Positions 44,221-52,459 of a stretch of 64,000 nucleotides of DNA are shown in pieces (position 1 is the stretch's first letter; each line of letters begins with the position of its first letter). A program made the translations under genes and the position numbers. The DNA is from Bacteroides ndongoniae. GTDB taxonomy: Bacteria; Bacteroidota; Bacteroidia; Bacteroidales; Bacteroidaceae. The notes below the pieces were generated by a model. It was not told the DNA's origin, did no database searches, and saw only the letters and a program-made list of their open reading frames with translations. The stretch lies in assembly GCF_900108345.1 (NCBI RefSeq), contig NZ_FNVV01000014.1, positions 2,155,664 through 2,219,663 on the forward strand, in the 5' to 3' direction.

Positions 44221-44663
44221 AAATTTATGGTTTCAAGGACATTGCCCGATATAATATTTTGAACACCACTGAATATATCACTGCCATAATAATAAACAAG
44301 ATTATCATAATCAGCCCACACTTGTTCTCGTTCATCTAACCATACAGTCAAATAACCGGGATGAATGTCTGCTAAATAGATAACCTTATTGACCTTTAAC
44401 TTCACAGCCACTTTCTGCATAGCTTCCGGGCTGTATTTCTTTATTTTCTTGACATCAAAATAAAGAATATTAGATTGGTTCAGTTCTAATTTCATGTTAT
44501 AGAATAGAGCAATCTTGCTTATAATACCGTCATTCAAAGGATAATCAAACTTTGAATAGGATTGTTTCAACTTATCAGCGTAACAATCCGACATCATTTG
44601 AAAGTTAAATTCATCCCAATGGTTATGAACAAGTATTTCCTTTATTGCAGTAGGTATATTCAT
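44199..44663 (-). CDS. Array gene 6: SUKH-like immunity protein candidate
   Basis: A 154-residue soluble protein. NKVIYLADIHPGYLTVWLDE followed by VYYYGSDIFSGVQNIISG resembles the end of SUKH-3-type immunity proteins that report a small beta sheet and a final helix. The similarity is judged by eye. The stop lies in repeat b. Confidence 0.55.
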   Translation of the reverse strand: MNIPTAIKEILVHNHWDEFNFQMMSDCYADKLKQSYSKFDYPLNDGIISKIALFYNMKLELNQSNILYFDVKKIKKYSPEAMQKVAVKLKVNKVIYLADIHPGYLTVWLDEREQVWADYDNLVYYYGSDIFSGVQNIISGNVLETINLVSNNER

Positions 44664-44671
44664 ATCTAATT

Positions 44672-44732
44672 GTATCTAATGGTTTGGTGAGGGACAGCGT
44701 TAAGCTGTTATCTCGACCTTGTTATAAACTTA
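44672..44732 (-). repeat. Array repeat c
   Basis: ATCTAATGG, outer stem GGT-GAG/CTC-g-ACC, inner stem GACAGC-gttaa-GCTGTT, then CCTTGTTATAA. Nearly identical to repeat g. Confidence 0.8.
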
Positions 44733-45164
44733 TCTTATTCCTTTCAACTCCTCTTTCATTTTCTCTTTTAGGTAAAAGAACAACAAAACGTGCCAACACA
44801 AGTCAAAGGAGAATACAGCTTCTTCCTTTCTCCCTAATGCCTGATAGAACTTACATACATTCCGATATGCCATAAAAACAAATACAAGATAGATAGGCAC
44901 CAGCATACAAAGACTTAATACCAAGACACAGACAGCTATCAGTGAATTTCTACAATAAGCTTTGTATTGTATCAATGCTTCTTCGTAATCGGAATTTTCC
45001 CAATAACCGAATGTTTTCAAATCCTCAACGCTCCAGCCTCTTTCTTTCAATAAATTAATAGCATAATCACGAATTTCATCATCATAGCCGTAACGCTTAT
45101 AATTTTTTACAACATCTATTAGCTTATCATTGTCAAATCTCTTTAGAATATCAGAATCTTCCAT
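44730..45164 (-). CDS. Array gene 5: membrane protein with helical N-terminus
   Basis: A 144-residue protein: residues 1-65 are soluble and helical (KLIDVVKNYKRYGYDDEIRD, LLKERGWSVEDLKTFG), followed by a long hydrophobic segment (about 72-97) and a second weaker one (about 120-135). Putative immunity protein from context; no family recognised. Confidence 0.6.
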   Translation of the reverse strand: MEDSDILKRFDNDKLIDVVKNYKRYGYDDEIRDYAINLLKERGWSVEDLKTFGYWENSDYEEALIQYKAYCRNSLIAVCVLVLSLCMLVPIYLVFVFMAYRNVCKFYQALGRKEEAVFSFDLCWHVLLFFYLKEKMKEELKGIR

Positions 45165-45181
45165 AAAAAATTGTTTTATTG

Positions 45182-45245
45182 TTTATAATGGTTCAGCAGG
45201 GAACGGCTTGCCGTTATCCTGCGTTGTTAGCGAAATTATTTTATA
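45182..45245 (-). repeat. Array repeat d
   Basis: TATAATGG, outer stem GCAGG/CCTGC, inner stem AACGGC-tt-GCCGTT with unpaired AT, then GTTGTTAGCG. Confidence 0.75.
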
Positions 45246-45257
45246 TACTCACAGAAA

Positions 45258-46340
45258 CTAAGTCAAGTACAGCTTTCTACTTCCAACTATTTTCCTTAAC
45301 CACTTAGGGGTATATTCTATACTTCGTGGAAATTTGGTGTAAAAGCTCAAAATCCAATCTAATTCCTGGAAATAACTTGGAATTTCATCCCAATTATCAT
45401 AATTAAAATCCAAATTGTAAGAACTATTTGAGTTAATGACCATTTTTAGAGAGAACCAAGCTCCTTCCTTTGGATAATACATATACATTTCTTTTCGTTT
45501 TAATCTAAATTCCTTGCATATATTGATGGTCGCCATCGTCCCTATTTTTATCTTATCTCCAGTAGAAGAATGTATATTTAACATACTGCTGGTGCATGAT
45601 ACAAATAAAACATCTATAAAATCCCATTTTATCCCAGAAGGTATTTGAAGTAAAATAGCATCTCTAATATCATCAAAAGATATTCTTTTATTTGTTTTTA
45701 CTAAATCTAATTGATGACGAACAGGTATATCAATTAAAGGAGTTGCTCTTTTGCATACTGGTAATGACTGGTATTTGACATTTGGATTTTGAGAAACTTC
45801 CAATACCATTTTTACATACCACAACCAGTACTCTTTACGTTTCTCTACGTTTCCAGTTTCCACGAAGGGATTGCTGCCGGAACAAGCTATCGAGCATATA
45901 AAATCCGCATTCCAGCTTTCGAAATCAAAAGCATCATCATCTTCACCATTATAGTCTTCTATTGCTAATATGGAAGCTGCATCATAACGGATTGCATATC
46001 CCAAAGATATGATAGCCCAGCTTGCCATGTTGTCAGGACTGTCTGCGGATTGTTCCACATAATTGCGCAGCCGTTCTACAGAAACCAATATGCTTTCGGC
46101 AATTCCTTTATTCTTGTACAGATAACTGTCCATTTCCGACAAGACTTCAACCAACAGGTTTTCAGCACAAAATTCTTCTGGGAAGCTGGAACAGGCTTTC
46201 TTACAGCACTCACACAACACTTTTTGCACTGTCCGGGAGTTGCCTATTTGTTTCATCAAATCAACACGATAGGGTAAAGGCAAATGCCCCATGCTATTTT
46301 GATTGATTATTTCTTTCAGTTTTTCTATTTGCTGTATCAT
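45258..46340 (-). CDS. Array gene 4: large soluble protein, Imm5-like N-terminus possible
   Basis: A 360-residue protein. Residues 10-150 are helical and Cys-rich (VLCECCKKACSSF, MASWAIISLGYAIRYDAAS), reminiscent of Imm5-type immunity domains. The C-terminal half is alpha/beta with WKFIDVLFV-like strands and DNWDEIPSYFQELDWILSFY. ATG 46340 is chosen since an upstream start would lie inside repeat e. The family call is tentative. Confidence 0.55.
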   Translation of the reverse strand: MIQQIEKLKEIINQNSMGHLPLPYRVDLMKQIGNSRTVQKVLCECCKKACSSFPEEFCAENLLVEVLSEMDSYLYKNKGIAESILVSVERLRNYVEQSADSPDNMASWAIISLGYAIRYDAASILAIEDYNGEDDDAFDFESWNADFICSIACSGSNPFVETGNVEKRKEYWLWYVKMVLEVSQNPNVKYQSLPVCKRATPLIDIPVRHQLDLVKTNKRISFDDIRDAILLQIPSGIKWDFIDVLFVSCTSSMLNIHSSTGDKIKIGTMATINICKEFRLKRKEMYMYYPKEGAWFSLKMVINSNSSYNLDFNYDNWDEIPSYFQELDWILSFYTKFPRSIEYTPKWLRKIVGSRKLYLT

Positions 46341-46351
46341 ACTGGTTTCTG

Positions 46352-46415
46352 TTTTCGCTAATGGGATAGCGGGGAACGCTGTCAAGCGTTATCACGCTTT
46401 GTTAGTAACTTTTTT
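46352..46415 (-). repeat. Array repeat e
   Basis: CGCTAATGG, outer stem AGCG/CGCT, inner stem AACGCT-gtca-AGCGTT, unpaired ATCA, then TTGTTAGTAA. The stop of array gene 3 (46392) lies inside. Confidence 0.75.
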
Positions 46416-46733
46416 CTGTTGTGAGTTATTAAGACGTTGAACAAGCATTTCCTTAAACTCTGTACTATTACATTCATTTATAAGTTCTCTGTATTCAAGA
46501 GAATTTATTTCTGAATACACAGACTCTATTAAATGTAACAATGTCCATTCTATTCCATATAAAGCAGTCGGCGGAAAGAGCTTGATTAAAATATGTGCTT
46601 CATCCCAAGTGATAGGCTTAACTATCTTGCATAATAAGTCTTCATATTCATAAATTAATTCAGCCGTTATTCGTTCGTCTGTTTCATTGGGCATAGCACC
46701 CATTAAAGCTAATTGTTCAACTTCTTTTCTCAT
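46392..46733 (-). CDS. Array gene 3: small helical protein, Imm30-like candidate
   Basis: A 113-residue helical protein. ALYGIEWTLLHLIESVYSEI recalls the conserved core of Imm30-like immunity proteins, by eye only. The last residues (VTNKA) and stop are encoded by repeat e. Confidence 0.5.
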   Translation of the reverse strand: MRKEVEQLALMGAMPNETDERITAELIYEYEDLLCKIVKPITWDEAHILIKLFPPTALYGIEWTLLHLIESVYSEINSLEYRELINECNSTEFKEMLVQRLNNSQQKKVTNKA

Positions 46734-46743
46734 AACAATGTTG

Positions 46744-46805
46744 TTACTAATGGGTTGTGAATAGCAGACCGTTAGGGCAGCTCATTCGCTTGTTACCAAC
46801 TTTTT
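46744..46805 (-). repeat. Array repeat f
   Basis: ACTAATGGG, outer stem GAAT/ATTC, inner stem GC-a-G-a-CC-gtta-GG-g-C-a-GC, then CTTGTTACCA. This is the most divergent copy, with mismatches in the inner stem. Confidence 0.6.
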
Positions 46806-47391
46806 ATAAACATCCATCATTATAAGATTTCAAGAACTCATCAATCAATGATTTCGGATTACTTCTTGTAGTCCACATAATAGGTAAGTCGTAATATTCC
46901 AATTCGTGAACAATGACAGGAACTTCTTTACCTAATTGCTCTTTTATGACACCTTTTTTATGAAGTTCTTGAATAACAGAAATGATAATATCCATAAAGA
47001 CCGACTGCATTTGGTCGTCTTGTTCATCCAACTTATTTTCTTCTCCATTTTTTTCGGCTCTCGAATACTCTTGTTGAGTATAGAATAAATTGGCTTCTTT
47101 AAAATACAGACGGAGATTCTTGTCATTACCACCAATAGTACCCACTTCGTTTTGTAGCCAAAAAGCATAATTCCATTTGGCTTCCATTAAACTACTGGCA
47201 TTCCTTTTTGCTACTTCCACTTGAGTTAAAGTGTTATAGCCTATTGTAATAACAGGACATCGGGGGTCGTCTTCAAGATTATCTTTCCAAAAGGAAATAG
47301 CATAGATATCTTTGATGTTTTGTTTCCCCATTTTATTAATCGCTTTTTCTGCTTTTGTATAAAAACTTTCAAATAATGTTTCTCTATTCAT
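46804..47391 (-). CDS. Array gene 2: DUF4303-like immunity protein candidate
   Basis: A 195-residue soluble protein with the DUF4303-like pattern IKDIYAISFWKDNLEDDPRC, VITIGYNTLTQVE, LMEAKWNYAFWLQNEVG (Trp-rich motif near 70) and a C-terminal IIISVIQELHKKGVIKEQLG. DUF4303 proteins occur in immunity loci. Start MNRETLFESF at 47391. Confidence 0.65.
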   Translation of the reverse strand: MNRETLFESFYTKAEKAINKMGKQNIKDIYAISFWKDNLEDDPRCPVITIGYNTLTQVEVAKRNASSLMEAKWNYAFWLQNEVGTIGGNDKNLRLYFKEANLFYTQQEYSRAEKNGEENKLDEQDDQMQSVFMDIIISVIQELHKKGVIKEQLGKEVPVIVHELEYYDLPIMWTTRSNPKSLIDEFLKSYNDGCL

Positions 47392-47406
47392 GATTTATAT
47401 ATTTTA

Positions 47407-47469
47407 GTTGGTAATGGTTTGGTGAGCAACAGCGTTCAGCTGTTATCTCGACCTTGTTAGATATATTTA
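47407..47469 (-). repeat. Array repeat g
   Basis: GTTGGTAATGG, outer stem GGT-GAG/CTC-g-ACC, inner stem AACAGC-gttc-AGCTGTT, then CCTTGTTAGAT. It differs from repeat c at only a few positions across almost 50 bases. On the coding strand it opens with ATCTAAC, an attC-like RYYYAAC core. Confidence 0.8.
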
Positions 47470-47910
47470 AGGAATCTTGGGAGATAAACAGTATTCTTGA
47501 AGCCATTCTTCTTCCAATTCTTTAGCGATTCCATACTTTGAATACTCATCTTCATAGCCTTCATGCCACATATAATAGTGAGAACCTTCATTTGCGAGAA
47601 ATATTTCTTCTGCTCGTGCAATAGTGTTACAATAAGAAATATAAAGAGGAGAAATAGAGGCAAACATACTTATATCTTCAAAGGGAGAGTAAAGAACTGA
47701 TTCTGTATCAGTTATCACAAATAAAGTTATATCTCTATTCTTATCCTTACTGCAAATACAGACTTCACCTTGATTAACATGTGGTAAATCACATTTCTCT
47801 TTAAGATATAAATAGAAAGACTGGATATTTGAAATGTACTCTGGTATTCCAATATCCATCTTTTTAATAACGTCCTTTATACTCACTATTATATTAACTG
47901 TATATCTCAT
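47467..47910 (-). CDS. Array gene 1: soluble protein of unknown function
   Basis: A 147-residue acidic alpha/beta protein with RDITLFVITDTESVLYSPFE and a C-terminal YYMWHEGYEDEYSKYGIAKE. It is the first cassette after the transposase. No family recognised; an immunity role is inferred from position. Confidence 0.55.
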   Translation of the reverse strand: MRYTVNIIVSIKDVIKKMDIGIPEYISNIQSFYLYLKEKCDLPHVNQGEVCICSKDKNRDITLFVITDTESVLYSPFEDISMFASISPLYISYCNTIARAEEIFLANEGSHYYMWHEGYEDEYSKYGIAKELEEEWLQEYCLSPKIP

Positions 47911-47918
47911 GAATCAAT

Positions 47919-47977
47919 TATATCTAATGGTTCGGAAATAAGCACCGTTTAGGTGCTTCATTTCTTTGTTCAAGGCA
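47919..47977 (-). repeat. Array repeat h
   Basis: ATCTAATGG, outer stem GAAAT/ATTTC, inner stem AAGCACC-gttta-GGTGCTT, then CTTTGTTCAAG. It is the first repeat of the array, nearest the transposase. Confidence 0.75.
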
Positions 47978-48191
47978 GTTTTACCCACCATGCACTATTA
48001 CATATTTATATAGAACTTCAATTTTTGACTGCTGTTTCCGGCAGAAAGGGGTGTGAAGTTCATTCCTGCACCCGGTTCGTTTTATTACAGCTCTTATCCG
48101 TATTTCATTCATTTTTTTGTTCTCCTTTCTTCTATTTTATGGAATTTTACTGTTTCTGTTCACGGCAGGGCATAGCTATCCCATATTGCTG

Positions 48192-49412
48192 TCATGCCGA
48201 TTTTTCCCGGTGTATGTCGCAATGTTCCAATACAACCGTATATGTGATGCCGCCACTCGTTACCGTAGTGTGGCTGTAAAATCTCATCCGTCCGCAATGC
48301 TCGCAGAAATAAGGGTTCTCGTATTCACTTTCTGCCTGTTGCACTCCGGCTTCCTCTATCTCGCTTTCATCCCGTCCGAAGTATTCTTCCGGCAGGTTGC
48401 CTTTGTTGGAGTAGAAGCCATAATACCTCACGATGCGGAAATAGCGCAGGGGAACGTGTTGCAGCAGCCGGGGAAAGAACTCACGGTAATGCAGCGTCAG
48501 TTCCTTTTCCACCGGGTTTCTCCTGTCGGGTGAGTTCTTATAATCACGGTATCGGAATGAAATGTTCTCGCCGTCCATTGCCGTAATCTTGTACTCGCTC
48601 AAACATGCCCGCTTGGAATACCTGCCCACATACTGTATCACCTGCTCCGGCATTTGTATGGGCGGTTCCAGATGCACAATCCAGTCCTTTCTGTTCGCCA
48701 CCCTTTTGATGAAGCCCATAAACTCCATGCGGTCGTGAAAGTCATGTTCCAGCCTGCCCGCATCGAACAGTCCTATCAGCGCATTCTCAAACTTGTAGCG
48801 GAACACCCTGCGGATAGAGGGAATATGCACGTAATCATGTTCGGGAACGGCTATTTTACCTTCGCTGTCGATGCCGCCCCACGACATAATCATGTGGGTG
48901 TGTACATGAAGCTGCTTTGTTTCCCCATAGGTGTGCAGCACGGCAATCACCCCGGTTTTCAATCCGAACTTGTGCATCATCCAGTCTTTCAGCGTGTCTG
49001 CCGAAGTCCGCATCAGAATGTTCAGTATTTCTTTCTTGTTGCGCTTCACCAAGTCCAGCAGGATATGCGGCAAGGTCATCACAACATGGCGGTGCGGCAC
49101 TCGCAGCAACTTTTCTTTCATGCGTGCCGCCCATTTCAGCGTATCACGCCAGCCACATGACGGGCAAAAACGGTTCTTGCAGCTATGACTGATTTCCCGC
49201 ACCTCCCCGCAATCGGGGCAGGCGTATGTGTCTATTCCCAAAGCGGCTGTACGGCACACACGGATAGCGTTCACCGCCTTGTACTGTTCGGGGGTGATGT
49301 ACTCCGCAGGGTGCTGTGCGTACTCGTCCCACCAGCGGTTGAAAAAGTCCGCCAAGCGATATGTGCTTTTCCGGGAACTACACCTTTCTATGTAATCTAT
49401 CAAATCAATCAT
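48192..49412 (-). CDS. IS91-family transposase
   Basis: A 406-residue protein: zinc-ribbon N-terminus CPDCGEVREISHSCKNRFCP SCGW (near residue 65), then PHRHVVMTLPHILLDL, the HUH motif in LHVHTHMIMSWGG (near 170), and the catalytic tyrosine region QYVGRYSKRACLSEYK. IS91-type enzymes move DNA by rolling-circle transposition and can carry neighbouring sequence. With the recombinase upstream it heads the cassette array. Confidence 0.9.
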   Translation of the reverse strand: MIDLIDYIERCSSRKSTYRLADFFNRWWDEYAQHPAEYITPEQYKAVNAIRVCRTAALGIDTYACPDCGEVREISHSCKNRFCPSCGWRDTLKWAARMKEKLLRVPHRHVVMTLPHILLDLVKRNKKEILNILMRTSADTLKDWMMHKFGLKTGVIAVLHTYGETKQLHVHTHMIMSWGGIDSEGKIAVPEHDYVHIPSIRRVFRYKFENALIGLFDAGRLEHDFHDRMEFMGFIKRVANRKDWIVHLEPPIQMPEQVIQYVGRYSKRACLSEYKITAMDGENISFRYRDYKNSPDRRNPVEKELTLHYREFFPRLLQHVPLRYFRIVRYYGFYSNKGNLPEEYFGRDESEIEEAGVQQAESEYENPYFCEHCGRMRFYSHTTVTSGGITYTVVLEHCDIHREKSA

Positions 49413-49501
49413 TCACTACCGTTATTATTTTTACATTTGTTCATTTGTTTGTAAGTTGCTGTATATTAGTTGTTTTAATTTGCCTTGAATGTATTAATAA
49501 A

Positions 49502-49550
49502 TGCACCCTTAGGTGTAAAATATTTCGATAATCGACACCCGGCAGGTGCG
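49502..49550. repeat. Two small stem-loops between recombinase and transposase
   Basis: CACC-ctta-GGTG (49504-49515) and CACC-cggca-GGTG (49536-49548) lie in the 163-base gap. The stems resemble the inner stem of repeat h. A recombinase target site is a possibility only. Confidence 0.45.
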
Positions 49551-49575
49551 TTTCCTAATCTCTAATAGCTGTACC

Positions 49576-50682
49576 CTACGAATCATCCAGAGCGTCAAGC
49601 GGATTGGGTATCTTGGCTTTGTGCGCACTTGACACATGAAGATATATGGCAGTAGTCTTTATATCGTTGTGTCCCAACAGTTCCTGTATCGTGTGCAAGT
49701 CTGTCCCTTGTTCCAAAAGGTGGGTGGCAAACGAGTGGCGGAGCATGTGTACATGCACCCGGTGTTTGATGCCCGCACGTTGTGCGGCTTCTTTCAGCAC
49801 TTTCACCAATGCGCTTGCCGAGTACGGTTGTCCGGGCGTTTCGCCCTCAAACAGCCATTTCTTCGGTCGGTATTCACGGAAGTACCGCCGCAGCTCTTCC
49901 AGCAGTTTGGGCGAAAGCAGCGAGTAGCGGCATTTCTTGCCCTTACCCATGACGCGCACGGACATTGTTTCACTGTTGATGTCCTTGGGGGTGAGGTTCA
50001 GCAGTTCGCTCCGCCGCAATCCGGCAGAGTAAACCAGAGAAATCATGCAGCGGTGCTTGATGTTGGACAGTTGGTCAAGGATACGCTTTATCTCGTTCCG
50101 GCTCAACACTTCCGGCAGTGTCTTGTACTCCTTGGCCCGTGTAATGCCGCCGTAGTATTGCCGTTTCCCGCCTTTCACCTGCTCGTAGTAGAACTTGATG
50201 GCGTTGATGCGCATGTTCTGCTGTGAAACGGAAATTTTCTTTTCGTTTACAAGATAAAGAATGTACCTGTTGATGTCCGCCACTTTCAGGCGGTCGATGT
50301 TGCGCCCTTTGTGGTACTCCACGAAGTCGCTGAAATAAGCCCGGTAGGTCTTTATGGTGGATGGGCTGTAGCGTTTCTGTTCCAGCAGTTCCAGATAGCC
50401 TTCCGGCAGCGTGTATTCCCTCTTGGGTCTGGGATGCCGCACATATACCCGGCTGTAATCAATGTAGGCATGGGGAGAGTAGCGGTCGTAGAAATCCGAC
50501 AGCTTGAAAACGGCAGCCGCCATGCAAGCGGAATCCTTGCCGGTCATTTCCACGCCTGTATCCTGGGCAAGCAGCAGGGGGATTGCCCCGTTTCCTGCAT
50601 ACTCTATCCGGACATAATCCACACCATCCTTTTCTTCCTTGTGCAGGATGATGCTCCCTCTTTGCCTCTGAGCCTTGTCCAT
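49576..50682 (-). CDS. XerD-like tyrosine recombinase of the array
   Basis: A 368-residue recombinase with a complete catalytic domain: SAGLRRSELLNL (first Arg near 222), HVHMLRHSFATHLLEQG (near 318), IQELLGHNDIKTTAIYLHVS with the nucleophile Tyr near 350, and an N-terminal SAM-like domain (YSPSTIKTYRAYFSDFVEYH near 110). The first 100 residues are an extra domain. It sits upstream of an IS91 transposase and the cassette array, where an integron-type recombinase would be expected. Confidence 0.9.
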   Translation of the reverse strand: MDKAQRQRGSIILHKEEKDGVDYVRIEYAGNGAIPLLLAQDTGVEMTGKDSACMAAAVFKLSDFYDRYSPHAYIDYSRVYVRHPRPKREYTLPEGYLELLEQKRYSPSTIKTYRAYFSDFVEYHKGRNIDRLKVADINRYILYLVNEKKISVSQQNMRINAIKFYYEQVKGGKRQYYGGITRAKEYKTLPEVLSRNEIKRILDQLSNIKHRCMISLVYSAGLRRSELLNLTPKDINSETMSVRVMGKGKKCRYSLLSPKLLEELRRYFREYRPKKWLFEGETPGQPYSASALVKVLKEAAQRAGIKHRVHVHMLRHSFATHLLEQGTDLHTIQELLGHNDIKTTAIYLHVSSAHKAKIPNPLDALDDS

Positions 50683-50779
50683 GTCGTCGAATTTTGCTTC
50701 ATGGCTTCAAAGGTAGTGAAAAAACGGTATATTTTGAACAATCGTTCAAAATAATGGAAGTTAAAAAGACTAAACGGCG

Positions 50780-51391
50780 TCAGGCTTTAAGCAGGGAATA
50801 AACATAGCGGAAGTTTTTCTCCAGTTCGTCCACGTCCAGACCGTTCAGGAACGCCTGTTCGTAGGACAGTCCGAGAAACATCTGCCGGAACAGGGCTGCC
50901 GCTTTCTTCACGTCCGTGTCGCTCCCGATTTCTCCGCTTTCCTTCGCTTTCTGTATGACTTTCTCCCAAAGTTCATAGTCCAGTTGGAAAATCCGCTCGA
51001 TTTTTTGCTTGATGTCCGGATAGTACATGCGCACTTGCGAGAGAAAATGGAAGTAATAGGAATTAAGGCTGCAATCATGCGGGCTGTGGTTATCGCCAAT
51101 CAGTTCGAGAATCCTTTTCATGGAAGCGGCTACTCCCGCCACGTATTGCCCGATAAATTCCGCCAACGTATCGGCGGGAGCGGCAAACTTGTTGTCCGGC
51201 TTGTGTATTTGCAGCACATACTTGTCCACCACAGCCATGAACAAGTCCAGCTTGTGCGGAAAATAATAGACGATGCCCGTCTTGGTCAGTCCGCAGGCTC
51301 TGGCAAGCGTGATGATGCTTGCCTTCTCATAGTTCATCCTGACAAATACCCCGAATGCCCTGTCAATGATTTCTTCCCGGTTGGTTATCAT
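50780..51391 (-). CDS. TetR-family regulator
   Basis: A 203-residue regulator: N-terminal helix-turn-helix ASIITLARACGLTKTGIVYYF (about 25-45) and a helical ligand domain. It reads toward the XerD-like recombinase and ends 97 bases from its start, so it may control the recombinase or a lost neighbour. Ligand unknown. Confidence 0.88.
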   Translation of the reverse strand: MITNREEIIDRAFGVFVRMNYEKASIITLARACGLTKTGIVYYFPHKLDLFMAVVDKYVLQIHKPDNKFAAPADTLAEFIGQYVAGVAASMKRILELIGDNHSPHDCSLNSYYFHFLSQVRMYYPDIKQKIERIFQLDYELWEKVIQKAKESGEIGSDTDVKKAAALFRQMFLGLSYEQAFLNGLDVDELEKNFRYVYSLLKA

Positions 51392-51545
51392 GCTGATGCG
51401 TAGGTTTATGTTTTTTGGTCAGCGAAGATAAGGAAATATTGTGTTTATGGCAAGCATTTGGCGCAAAACGATTAGATGAAGTGCAGCCAATGACCTCAAT
51501 TTTCTCATAGACGGGCAACTTACGATGTTCTGAATTATATCGGAC

Positions 51546-52190
51546 TCACTTCAGGAAATCAAGGTCGAAAAAGTAGTCCTTTTTATTTCGGGGATTGACA
51601 TAAATGATTCCGCTTTTATGCAAGGCAAGAAAAACGCCCAAACTGCACTTGTCCATCAGTATGGGTTCGCTGAAAAACTGCGTCCGTTTACCCTTGTAAT
51701 CCAAGGTTGCTTTTACGATGCAATAGCAGCGTTCATAAGAAAACGGTTCATACATCCGGTCTGGATTCATAAGTGCTTCGCTGGCATTCGTACTCTGGCT
51801 GCGCCATGATTGGTAGGGCAAATCCGGTTCATCCAGTGAAGCAGGCGCATGTAAACGTGTTTTTAACGAATAAGCAGGAATGTCCATCCGGGTATAATGG
51901 ACGGTTCGTTTGTTTTCGGAAATTTTGCAACTGTTCAAATCCACTTCCAACGCAACGCCTTTGGAACGGAGCCATTCCTTGTGTTTCTTTTTGTTGTCTT
52001 CTTCCCGCCTTTGGCTTCTCCGCATATTCCAGTACATAATGGCAAACGGAATCACCGCAAGGCTTCCGGTTACCAACATATAGCCGTATTTCCCCATATC
52101 CAAGAATATATAGGTTTGAATTATCAACAGAAACTCTATGGCTATTCCGATGTAGGAAAGGCATCCTAAAATATTGCTTTTAATGTTCAT
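51546..52190 (-). CDS. Membrane-anchored protein of unknown function (214 aa)
   Basis: Two N-terminal membrane helices (about residues 8-30 and 35-53) are followed by a basic linker and a soluble beta-rich domain (VALEVDLNSCKISENKRTVH, PYQSWRSQSTNASEALMNP). No family recognised. Its composition and membrane layout resemble the array proteins, and the word GCTAATGG lies just upstream (52205), so it may be a separated cassette. Confidence 0.6.
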   Translation of the reverse strand: MNIKSNILGCLSYIGIAIEFLLIIQTYIFLDMGKYGYMLVTGSLAVIPFAIMYWNMRRSQRREEDNKKKHKEWLRSKGVALEVDLNSCKISENKRTVHYTRMDIPAYSLKTRLHAPASLDEPDLPYQSWRSQSTNASEALMNPDRMYEPFSYERCYCIVKATLDYKGKRTQFFSEPILMDKCSLGVFLALHKSGIIYVNPRNKKDYFFDLDFLK

Positions 52191-52386
52191 GGCCGTATCT
52201 TATTGCTAATGGTAAATAACCTGCCCGGTATTCAGCACACCGTCAGGCACATATCTAATCCCACTGCCCCAAAGATACGAAAAGAATCGGAAGGGCAAAC
52301 CGGGTGGTCGGATGTTTTTTCAAAAGAAGCGGGCGGACACTTCACGCCACCCCATAGCCACTTGCCTCCCGTCCGCCGATTTCCCA

Positions 52387-52416
52387 TTGCCCGGCAAGGC
52401 AGCCCGTTTACTTTCG
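52387..52416 (+). promoter_or_regulatory. Promoter for the DUF3945-topB operon
   Basis: TTG (52387-52389), 19 bases, TACTTTCG (52409-52416), a near-consensus -7. The leader is about 40 bases. Confidence 0.5.
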
Positions 52417-52459
52417 TGCCGCAATCAACTTATTGTTTCACGATTTAATTCATTTGTAT

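Larger units (their letters stand above)
43391..50682 (-). other. Integron-like immunity cassette array (rAID-like)
   Basis: Eight short leftward genes of low GC content are separated by eight structured repeats and preceded by an IS91-type transposase and a XerD-like recombinase. Several stop codons lie inside the repeats, as in integron cassettes. The content (DUF4303-like, SUKH-like and Imm-like proteins, membrane proteins) fits orphan immunity genes. The layout resembles the recombinase-associated acquired interbacterial defence clusters of Bacteroidales. Confidence 0.7.

Noticed and set aside
48050..48190. Ends of the IS91-type element
   Set aside because: IS91 family elements lack inverted repeats and I could not recognise ori or ter ends with confidence, so no boundaries are given.
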